Of a DNA stretch of 64,000 bases, positions 57,318 to 64,000 are shown in pieces (positions within the stretch are counted from its first letter, which is position 1; each line of letters starts with the position of its first letter). The notes below the pieces were generated by a model. The model was not told where the DNA came from, searched no databases, and saw only the letters and a program-made list of their open reading frames with translations. This DNA is from Paenibacillus polymyxa (lineage in GTDB: Bacteria; Bacillota; Bacilli; Paenibacillales; Paenibacillaceae). The position numbers were made by a program, and so were the translations under genes. The stretch lies in the NCBI RefSeq assembly GCF_018614975.1, contig NZ_JAGGNR010000008.1:124001-188000 (forward strand), given 5' to 3'.

Positions 57318-58163
57318 TCACTGTTTGTTGGCAACAATCGCATACGTTCCCAGTGGGCTCCCAAGCCCCGAGGCATGATGTGTCCTAAGTAATTTTAGTT
57401 CGGAAAGAAGAAGTGTTTTTACTTTGTCCAGGATCGGAAGCAGTTTCAGTTCCACAGGCGCTTCTGCCAGTGTCATTTCGGTTTCCCAGCGACCGTCCTG
57501 CAGTTCGGGAGAATGGATCGTAGTCTCTTCCTTCATCGTCCAGCCTGCCGCAGAGACAAGCTCTTGGATGTCCTCCGGTGTAAAGAGCGTCCGCACATTG
57601 GAGAAGCTGTTCTCCTTGTAACATTCGACCTGAGACTGAATCAGAACGGATAACCAATGTGAGAGCTGGCTCACATCTGTAACTCGCGCATCCCATTCTG
57701 CAAAACATAACTGATGTCCCCACGTTCTAACCTTGCTAAGAATCTGGGCGAGTTCGTCAAACGATTTCAAGTACCAAGAACAATGGGAAAGTACGATAAC
57801 ATCAAACTCATTCTCGGCGAATTGAGCCTGATCACTTAGAATGTCAAAATCATAATCCATTCGAATTCGGTCACCCAGTGGAGATCTCCGCAGCTTGGCT
57901 GCCGCTTCGCCTACGGTCAGCGGTGCACCATAATCCTCTGGTGCAATATCTACACCATGAACGTACCCGTGCTCCCCCACTAGATGTGCAAGTACAGCCG
58001 TTGTATCTCCCTGACCACACCCGATTTCCAGAATCCGGTTGCCTTCCTGTATCCCCCAAAAGAGTCCCAGTTTCATCCGATGCTCGGTCTGAATGTACTG
58101 AATGACAGCGTTGTCCTCCACGTCCATATACTTAATAAGGTCCCTGATGATAGATTCATTCAT
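57318..58163 (-). CDS. Class I SAM-dependent methyltransferase
   Basis: A 281-residue Rossmann-fold methyltransferase. Motif I is RILEIGCGQGDTTAVLAHL (~43-61), the acidic residue after strand 2 is HGVDIAPEDYG, and motif IV is DVIVLSHCSWYLKSFDELA. The C-terminal part (~170-281) includes ELVSAAGWTMKEE, typical of ubiE/small-molecule-type enzymes. The acceptor is unknown. A GGAG site nine bases before ATG 58163 fixes the start. It lies 154 bases downstream of galU on the same strand, possibly the last gene of that group. Confidence 0.87.
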   Translation of the reverse strand: MNESIIRDLIKYMDVEDNAVIQYIQTEHRMKLGLFWGIQEGNRILEIGCGQGDTTAVLAHLVGEHGYVHGVDIAPEDYGAPLTVGEAAAKLRRSPLGDRIRMDYDFDILSDQAQFAENEFDVIVLSHCSWYLKSFDELAQILSKVRTWGHQLCFAEWDARVTDVSQLSHWLSVLIQSQVECYKENSFSNVRTLFTPEDIQELVSAAGWTMKEETTIHSPELQDGRWETEMTLAEAPVELKLLPILDKVKTLLLSELKLLRTHHASGLGSPLGTYAIVANKQ

Positions 58164-58317
58164 GATTCCTCACTCCTCAAAGAGCAACTTAAACTTCTTG
58201 CTAATTGTAGCGTTACTGGGAATAATTGTACAACACTAGAGTCTAGACAGAACCACGGCACGAAGGAGACACCGTCCTACAGCAGATATTAACCTCTGCT
58301 ACATATCAATTCCTTTC

Positions 58318-59190
58318 CTATGCCCACTGGGTTGCAAGCTTCTGAAGATATGGTGTCAGCATGGGCTGTAATTCCTTGCGCATCAGTCCGATCTCCAAGA
58401 TCGCCTGAATATATCCGAATTGATCGCCTATATCGTAGCGACGCCCCTCCAGTTCAAGGGCCAACAGTTCCTCCACCTGACTCACTTCTTTCAAGGCATC
58501 CGTTAACTGATATTCCCCTCCAGCCCCTCTCTCGATCTGATCCAGAATTGGAAAGATGGAAGGTTTCAGAATGTATCGTCCCATTACAGCTGTCCGGGAT
58601 GGCGCTTCTGCAAGGGAAGGTTTTTCGACCAGATTGGTGACCCGGTGAACCCGGTCCTCAGCACCATTCGAATCAATAATGCCATATTTGCTTACATTTG
58701 CCGCGTCTACCTGACGGACACCAATGATCTGGTTGCCTGTCTTTTCATAGAGATGAACCATCTGTGCAAGTGCAGGTGGATCAGACACCATAATGTCATC
58801 ACCCAACAATACAGCGAAGGCATCATCTCCTACAAATTGTCGTGCACACCCAATGGCATGCCCCAGACCCAGCGGTTCTTTTTGACGAATAAAATGGATA
58901 TTTGCCATCTCGCTGATGGCCTGCACCTCTTCCAATAAAGACTGCTTGCCCTTGGCATATAAAGAATGTTCAAGTTCAACCGATTTATCAAAATGGTCCT
59001 CTATGGATTTTTTGTTGCGTCCAGTCACAATGAGGATATTCTCAATACCTGATTGCACTGCTTCTTCAACAATGTATTGGATGGCCGGTTTGTCTACAAT
59101 CGGTAACATCTCTTTGGGCTGTGCTTTGGTCGCTGGCAGGAAACGGGTTCCGAGACCCGCTGCCGGAATAACTGCTTTTTTAATTCGCAT
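58318..59190 (-). CDS. galU: UTP-glucose-1-phosphate uridylyltransferase
   Basis: A 290-residue nucleotidyltransferase (also called GtaB in Bacillus) making UDP-glucose from UTP and glucose-1-phosphate. The N-terminus MRIKKAVIPAAGLGTRFLPA carries the GxGTRFLPATK nucleotide/Mg loop, then QPKEMLPIVDKP, GLGHAIGCAR and the metal-binding LLGDDIMVSDP. ATG 59190 is used as the start because it gives the family length; a longer frame to 59307 runs into the upstream gtrA-like gene. UDP-glucose is the donor for wall teichoic acid, glycolipid and undecaprenyl-phosphate glucosylation, fitting the three upstream genes. Confidence 0.94.
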   Translation of the reverse strand: MRIKKAVIPAAGLGTRFLPATKAQPKEMLPIVDKPAIQYIVEEAVQSGIENILIVTGRNKKSIEDHFDKSVELEHSLYAKGKQSLLEEVQAISEMANIHFIRQKEPLGLGHAIGCARQFVGDDAFAVLLGDDIMVSDPPALAQMVHLYEKTGNQIIGVRQVDAANVSKYGIIDSNGAEDRVHRVTNLVEKPSLAEAPSRTAVMGRYILKPSIFPILDQIERGAGGEYQLTDALKEVSQVEELLALELEGRRYDIGDQFGYIQAILEIGLMRKELQPMLTPYLQKLATQWA

Positions 59191-59207
59191 ATCATCATAC
59201 ACTCCTT

Positions 59208-59603
59208 TCATTTGGTAGCTATACGAAACACCCAATATCTGCTGGCCATATAGTTCAGAACCATCCCCATCAAGGTCGCCAGGATCTTGCTCATCACGAG
59301 ACTCCAACCCAGCATATCGTGCAAAGTCATCAGAATAAGGGCGGATAACGCGAGAACGATGAGATTGGTGATTAGAAAACGAATAAGTTTCGCTCTATCG
59401 CCGCCCCCTCGTGCCGTATCTCGAAAAGTCCACCTGCCGTTCAACCAATAACTGTTCGCAACGCCGCAGCTGTACGAGATTACTTGAGCCATCAGAACCG
59501 GTACACCGACCACCGCAAGCAAAGCAAACACCACCGCATCCACTGCCGTATTTGCAACACCCACAATACCAAACTTGAAGAGTGTCACCAGACGTTTAGT
59601 CAT
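59208..59603 (-). CDS. GtrA-family flippase
   Basis: A 131-residue protein with four membrane helices. The family pattern is FGIVGVANTAVDAVVFALL near the start, then SYSCGVANSYWLNGRWTF and a C-terminal MASRYWVF. GtrA proteins flip undecaprenyl-phosphate-sugar from the inner to the outer leaflet. The ATG at 59603 overlaps the end of the GT2 gene by eight bases, showing translational coupling. It lies between the synthase (GT2) and the UDP-glucose supply gene (galU). Confidence 0.92.
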   Translation of the reverse strand: MTKRLVTLFKFGIVGVANTAVDAVVFALLAVVGVPVLMAQVISYSCGVANSYWLNGRWTFRDTARGGGDRAKLIRFLITNLIVLALSALILMTLHDMLGWSLVMSKILATLMGMVLNYMASRYWVFRIATK

Positions 59604-60582
59604 GATGAGCAACTCGGGCTGTCAATCGGGATTGCACTTGCTGGCCTTCGGCCTGAACCACATCTCTCACAATGTACAGCGGACGCGCCTTGGTCTCATC
59701 ATAGATGCGGCCAACGTACTCGCCCAGAATGCCCAGCATGATCAGGATGAATCCGTTAAACATCAGCATGATACTTACAATGGATGGCCATCCCTTAATC
59801 GTTGAATCCGTAAATATGGCCGACACAATAACCGTTAACATATAGATGAAACCGCCAACCGACAGGATCGCACCTACATAACCTGCGAGCTTGAGCGGTC
59901 TATACGAAAATGAAGTAATGCCATCCAGGCTTAGCTTCAGCATGCGTTTCAGCGGATATTTTGTTTCGCCTGCCAGACGTTCATCACGTTCATATTCAAT
60001 CGCAGTCTGACGAAATCCGACCCAACTGACCAACCCGCGCACGAACCGGTTTTTCTCCGGGAGACGTTTCATCTCATCACATACTTTGCGATCAATCAGG
60101 CGAAAATCTCCGGTGTCTACCGGAATATCCGTATCCGTTGAGGCACGAAGTACACGATAGAACAGACTTGCCGACCATTTCTTGAAGCGAGTTTCCCCGC
60201 TTCGTCTGGTGCGACGTGCATATACGACTTCATAACCCTCTTTCCATTTGGCGATCATATCCAATATCAGTTCGGGAGGGTCCTGCAGATCCGCATCAAT
60301 AATAACCACCGCATCCCCCACTGCGTAATCCATGCCCGCTGTTATCGCAATCTGATGTCCGAAGTTACGGGCAAAATCAATCAGTTTCACACTCTCGTCC
60401 CAGCGGGCGTAATCACGGATCATCTGTGCACTTCGATCCACGCTGCCATCATTGACAAACAACAGTTCATAGCTCTCTCCTGTTCTGCCCATGACCTTCT
60501 TCAGACGCCGATAAGTCTCCTCGATCACCGCTTCCTCGTTATACATGGGAATAATAATGCTATATCGGTACGCGTGAGCCAT
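59596..60582 (-). CDS. GT2 glycosyltransferase, GtrB/YkcC/CsbB-type
   Basis: A 328-residue membrane-bound family 2 transferase that makes undecaprenyl-phosphate-sugar from a nucleotide sugar. SIIIPMYNEEAVIEETYRRL opens the GT-A domain. The metal/substrate motif is D96-A-D98 followed by LQDPPE; the acceptor loop is TGDFRLIDRKV. Two C-terminal helices (~225-290) anchor it. Start ATG 60582 follows GGGAGGGG. It overlaps the GtrA-family gene and lies next to a GT39 transferase. B. subtilis YkcC, CsbB and E. coli GtrB are relatives. A glucose donor (UDP-glucose from GalU) is the simplest inference. Confidence 0.92.
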   Translation of the reverse strand: MAHAYRYSIIIPMYNEEAVIEETYRRLKKVMGRTGESYELLFVNDGSVDRSAQMIRDYARWDESVKLIDFARNFGHQIAITAGMDYAVGDAVVIIDADLQDPPELILDMIAKWKEGYEVVYARRTRRSGETRFKKWSASLFYRVLRASTDTDIPVDTGDFRLIDRKVCDEMKRLPEKNRFVRGLVSWVGFRQTAIEYERDERLAGETKYPLKRMLKLSLDGITSFSYRPLKLAGYVGAILSVGGFIYMLTVIVSAIFTDSTIKGWPSIVSIMLMFNGFILIMLGILGEYVGRIYDETKARPLYIVRDVVQAEGQQVQSRLTARVAHHD

Positions 60583-60628
60583 GTTTGTCCCCTCCCTTTT
60601 CCAATGGACTTCGTTCGAGATTTTCACT

Positions 60629-60860
60629 CTATATAAATTGAACTAAAGAATATTTACACTGCACACTTCGATGACAGAACAACCTTCCAATCGCTGTTAT
60701 TCCCAGATTTTTTTGATTCCCTTTATAAAGGGAAAATCCGGTGATAGCGTATGCTTCCGAAGCAGCTTTCTTTCAGAAAGCTTTTAGGCGAACGCTTCGC
60801 TTTTTCAGGTTTTTTCTGTCCTCTCCGTTATCGTGTAAATGACAAGTTCAATTTATATAG
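60629..60860. mobile_element. 232-bp MITE-like element between GT39 and GT2 genes
   Basis: Perfect 15-bp terminal inverted repeats, CTATATAAATTGAAC (60629-60643) and GTTCAATTTATATAG (60846-60860), enclose non-coding sequence. The interior has palindromes CCCTTTATAAAGGG (60719-60732) and AGCTTTC-TTTCA-GAAAGCT (60764-60782). It abuts the stop codon of the GT39 gene. Partial relatives of its left half lie at 42017-42090 and 37174-37260. No transposase is inside, so movement would need one in trans. Confidence 0.75.
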
Positions 60861-63041
60861 CTACAATTTCACTTCGTACAAGGTGGTCTGTCCGCCGAAT
60901 CCAAATCCAAGTCCAGCTTCACTCTCCGTATCACCGTTATCCATGGATCCGCTGTCGGTGCCTGTCTGCCATTCTGAGGCTGGAATCTCGGTTCCGTGTT
61001 CTTTGATCCAATCGCTAATATCCGAGTTCCCACCGCGGCCACCCATGCCACCAACCATGAAGTATTTCACTTGTCCGCTCTTGACGAGTTGTTCCAGTTC
61101 CTCTGTTGTGTAAACCGGGTCTGAGCCGGAGAAACCTCCAAGCGTAATGACCGCTGCTCTTTCATCGATGATATAAGGTGCTGCCTGATTATAGTCCGTA
61201 GTGGCGAAGAGATACGTTTCGCCTGTATTGTGCTCTTTCAGATAATTCAGTATAGCTGTATCGACTTCTTCGTTACGGTTGCCCATTCCGCCACGCCCAC
61301 CCATTGTAGGCATTTCTGTGTCTCCTGCACCGTTACCCATCGGCATGCCCATTCCTGCTCCACCAAACATACCATTGGAACCAGTAGGTCCTGCTGCCGG
61401 AATCATGCTGTTGCCACCATAAGTTATTGGGGTGAATGCCCAGTAAATTGGACCGATCAGCATCACTATGAATCCCGCGATAATGAAGCCCTGTTTCCAT
61501 TGATGTGTGCGATGAAGCATAACGATTAGGATGACCGTGACCAGAATGCCTGCGATCAATTCACTAATGGACCAGCCTGCACCAATCGTATCGTTATACA
61601 CCTGCATGATATACCAGCCGAACAGAGTCGTCAGTAACACGGACACCGGAAGCAACCATGCCTGCCAGCCATTGCGATCACGATATGACTTCCACATCGC
61701 TACAAATCCTGCGCCAGTCAGCGCCGCAATTGGAGGTGCAAGCATAATCAGATAATACTGATGGAAGAAACCTGCCACACTGAAAAAGGCAGCAACGGGA
61801 AGCAGCCAGGCCAGCCAGAACAAGGCCTCCTTGTGCTTGCGGGTTATATTTCTCCGTCTTAATCCTGCAAATATGGCAATGCATCCAAGCAGCACAACTG
61901 GCAGAAGCCAGCTGGCTTGACCTGACAGTTCAGTCTGAAACAGACGCAGAGGACCTTTCTCCCCCGTACCAAACATTCCTCCCATGCCTCTGCCGAAATC
62001 TCTTCCATTTGGCATTTCCATATCATTCGGCATCTGCCCGTTCGGGAAATTGCCATTCGGCCCATTCATGCCACCTATGGCGTTCAAGCCGTTCGAACCA
62101 TTCATATTATCGTTATCCGGTGCATTGACATCTTGCCCAGCGCCAGGATCACCACTGCCTATCTGATTAGGGCCTGAAGTCGAGTCTCCTCGATTGCCCC
62201 GATTATTTCCCTGTCCGATACCATTTGGCATACCTGCATTACCTGCGGTATTCTGCTGACCCGTTAGGCGAGCCAGGCCATTGTATCCAAAGGCGAGTTC
62301 CATGACCGAGTTCGTTTCACTGCTGCCGATATAAGGCCGCTCGTCTTCGGGTATAGAATCCACAGTGACCGCCCAGGATAAGGAAACGACCGCCAGAACC
62401 GCTGTGCTGCCGATCAGCAGGATGATCTTCCTTCTCCACTTCGCCTGAAATGCGAGCAGATAGAACAAGTAAAAAGCCGGGAGAATCATGTAGGCTTGAA
62501 GCATTTTCATATTAAAGGCTACGCCTATTAACCCAAAGGAAACCAGAATTTTCCAAGCACTGCCTTGCTTACTGCCTTTGAACAAAAACCATGAACCCAG
62601 CAGTAGTGTAAACACCAGCATGCTGTCAATATTGTTGGTCCGGCTGACTGCCGCTGCAACAGGCACAGTTGCCATCGCAAGTGCCGAGATTCGTGCTGCT
62701 GTAAGACCATATGTAGGTTTCACCATGAAATAAATCAGGAGCACCGAAGCGATTCCCGCTAATACCTGCGGCAAAATAACGCTCCATCCGTGCAATCCAA
62801 AGACATAGGCAAAGGCCGTCTGGATCCAAAAGACAACAGGTGGTTTATCTACAGTGACCGAGCCTGCCGAGTCGAGTGAAGCATAGAAAAAGTTATGGAA
62901 GTTGCTGAGCATACTCCCAACGGCAGTCGTATAATAGGAATTGGCATATTGGTCGTTCCAGATACCGTACCCATTCAGAAATGCCGCCAGTAATACAATC
63001 GGCAGAAGAACAAGATCCATCCTTCGTTTGGTGTTATTCAA
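60861..63041 (-). CDS. GT39-family (ArnT/YkcB-like) membrane glycosyltransferase
   Basis: A 726-residue polytopic GT-C transferase. The extracellular catalytic loop near the N-terminus reads GIWNDQYANSYYTTAVGSML, with VDKPPVVFW (64-72), as in YkcB and ArnT-type enzymes that use polyprenyl-phosphate sugars. About 11-12 helices are predicted. Two low-complexity Gly/Asn/Met/Pro-rich stretches (~265-360 and ~535-580, e.g. NGMFGGAGMGMPMGNG) sit in external loops. A C-terminal soluble domain (~585-726) ends VKL. Start TTG 63041 has AAGGAG nine bases upstream. It would transfer the flipped sugar to a wall polymer or protein. It is divergent from a two-component system. Confidence 0.9.
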   Translation of the reverse strand: MNNTKRRMDLVLLPIVLLAAFLNGYGIWNDQYANSYYTTAVGSMLSNFHNFFYASLDSAGSVTVDKPPVVFWIQTAFAYVFGLHGWSVILPQVLAGIASVLLIYFMVKPTYGLTAARISALAMATVPVAAAVSRTNNIDSMLVFTLLLGSWFLFKGSKQGSAWKILVSFGLIGVAFNMKMLQAYMILPAFYLFYLLAFQAKWRRKIILLIGSTAVLAVVSLSWAVTVDSIPEDERPYIGSSETNSVMELAFGYNGLARLTGQQNTAGNAGMPNGIGQGNNRGNRGDSTSGPNQIGSGDPGAGQDVNAPDNDNMNGSNGLNAIGGMNGPNGNFPNGQMPNDMEMPNGRDFGRGMGGMFGTGEKGPLRLFQTELSGQASWLLPVVLLGCIAIFAGLRRRNITRKHKEALFWLAWLLPVAAFFSVAGFFHQYYLIMLAPPIAALTGAGFVAMWKSYRDRNGWQAWLLPVSVLLTTLFGWYIMQVYNDTIGAGWSISELIAGILVTVILIVMLHRTHQWKQGFIIAGFIVMLIGPIYWAFTPITYGGNSMIPAAGPTGSNGMFGGAGMGMPMGNGAGDTEMPTMGGRGGMGNRNEEVDTAILNYLKEHNTGETYLFATTDYNQAAPYIIDERAAVITLGGFSGSDPVYTTEELEQLVKSGQVKYFMVGGMGGRGGNSDISDWIKEHGTEIPASEWQTGTDSGSMDNGDTESEAGLGFGFGGQTTLYEVKL

Positions 63042-63246
63042 AGTTAATCACTCCTTATTAGTTCTTCATGTCTAGTATTGTGACATGCCAAAATAAAACT
63101 GGGATGAGTGCCCGCTGAATGTTGTCTGAGGATAATTCACAATCCTTTCAGCTAAATTTCAGTTTGGCAAGCGATAATACAACATACAGTCCCTCTCAAT
63201 TGAGGGAGAACTATAGATGGAAGCAAGCAAGGAGGAGCCGCACATT

Positions 63247-63930
63247 ATGAAGCTTAGCAGCGGAGTTAAAATACTATTGGCTGATGATGAACCACATATT
63301 TTGCAATTTCTGGAGCTTGGATTAAGTAATGAAGGCTTCGATGTGCGCACGGCACCGGATGGAGCGACTGCGCTTGAGTTGGCGCTTGAGTTCAAGCCAC
63401 ATATGGCAATTCTGGATGTCATGATGCCAGAGATGGATGGATTCGAAGTGGTCGAGCGTCTGCGTAAGACCGGTGCCGAGGTTGGTGTAATTATGCTGAC
63501 AGCGAAGGATGAAGTCGAGAATCGGGTTAAGGGCCTTTGGTTAGGTGCTGACGATTATATGATCAAACCTTTTGCCTTCGACGAACTGCTCGCCCGGATT
63601 CAGGCCAGACTTCGTAATCAATTTCCTTTATTAATAGGAGCCGTCACCCACGGTCCCTTCCGAATTGATGATCAGCGCAAAGAAATCACCTATCAGAATC
63701 AGGTCTTGGAGTTATCTCCTACCGAATACGAATTGCTAAAATTCATTTTGCTTAATCATGGGATTGTACTGAGTAAAGCGACCATTTTGAGTCGGGTGTG
63801 GGGCTACGATTTTGGCGGGGAAGAAAATATTGTGGAGGTATACGTTCGCTCCTTGCGCGACAAACTCGGAGATAAAGAGCATAAACTCATTCGCACACTT
63901 CGAGGTGTCGGGTACAGGGTGGATCTCTGA
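63247..63930 (+). CDS. OmpR/PhoB-family response regulator
   Basis: A 227-residue regulator. The receiver domain (residues 7-120) has ILLADDEPHI, phospho-acceptor D57 in MAILDVMMPEMDGFE, and the conserved Lys in DDYMIKPFAFDELLARI. The winged-helix output domain (~130-227) ends IRTLRGVGYRVDL. Two starts are plausible: ATG 63247 after AAGGAGGAG, chosen because it gives the usual N-terminus, and ATG 63217 eight bases after GGGAG. The stop overlaps the next ATG (ATGA), the histidine kinase. It is divergent from the GT39 gene and so may control the glycosylation genes (inference). Confidence 0.93.
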   Translation: MKLSSGVKILLADDEPHILQFLELGLSNEGFDVRTAPDGATALELALEFKPHMAILDVMMPEMDGFEVVERLRKTGAEVGVIMLTAKDEVENRVKGLWLGADDYMIKPFAFDELLARIQARLRNQFPLLIGAVTHGPFRIDDQRKEITYQNQVLELSPTEYELLKFILLNHGIVLSKATILSRVWGYDFGGEENIVEVYVRSLRDKLGDKEHKLIRTLRGVGYRVDL

Positions 63931-64000
63931 TGAACTCGCTGCCTAAGAAAAATAAACTTCGTTTAAGACGTCTCCACCAATGGATCTGGCCTCATTCACT
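63930..64000 (+). CDS. Start of partner sensor histidine kinase, cut by window edge
   Basis: ATG 63930 overlaps the response regulator stop. The visible 23 residues, MNSLPKKNKLRLRRLHQWIW and then PHS, form a basic cytosolic N-terminus of the kind that precedes a first membrane helix. The kinase assignment comes from the coupled position after an OmpR-type regulator; no kinase motif is inside the window. Confidence 0.7.
   Translation, partial: MNSLPKKNKLRLRRLHQWIWPHS

Overview
The window looks like chromosome from a Paenibacillus-type Firmicute. The sequence shows AGGAGG-type ribosome-binding sites, GTG and TTG starts, a T-box leader, cre-like sites, LacI/AraC-controlled glycoside hydrolases, a P450-BM3-type fusion enzyme and a KtrAB potassium system. 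No rRNA, tRNA, CRISPR array, prophage or complete insertion sequence was seen. Genus assignment is inference from gene content and style.

Positions 1-10.8 kb hold carbohydrate loci. They include the start of a probable alpha-L-fucosidase gene next to an AraC regulator. A LacI-controlled oligosaccharide ABC importer (two permeases and a binding lipoprotein) shares a strand with a GH30 hydrolase, and the same AAAACGTTTT palindrome lies before the lacI gene and before the first permease. A second LacI regulator diverges from a GH1 6-phospho-beta-glucosidase. Between these lie a thioredoxin-like gene and a DUF3817 membrane protein. Positions 11-16 kb carry an MFS exporter with a TrmB regulator, two small unknown genes and ktrAB. 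Positions 16-22.7 kb hold a divergent arabinan pair: a large GH51 arabinofuranosidase without a signal peptide and a secreted GH43 arabinanase. Both carry the same kind of LamG and Ig-like modules in mirrored order.

Positions 22.8-32.4 kb contain an XRE-cupin regulator with a LysE exporter, a metallo-hydrolase, an alpha/beta hydrolase, two tandem class 3 lipases (one lacking its catalytic serine), an LmrA/LmrB-like regulator-exporter pair with a recognisable operator, and a collagen-like surface protein ending in a beta-helix. Positions 32.5-46 kb hold a CYP102-type P450-reductase fusion, a thioredoxin-reductase-like flavoprotein, heme O synthase, a heterodimeric ABC exporter with one degenerate ATP site, and an MFS exporter facing an SgrR-like regulator across a repeat element.

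Positions 46-57 kb encode a multi-PAS hybrid histidine kinase, a 793-residue protein with two isoprenoid-synthase-like halves (the most unusual gene here), a TauE/SafE permease, a tiny zinc-ribbon protein, a short-chain dehydrogenase, a lipoprotein, a bile-acid-symporter-like carrier and asd behind a T-box riboswitch. Positions 57-64 kb hold a methyltransferase, galU, a GtrA flippase, a GT2 glycosyltransferase and a GT39 transferase. The last four together look like an undecaprenyl-phosphate-sugar surface glycosylation module. It is interrupted by a 232-bp MITE-like element and faces a two-component system cut by the window end.
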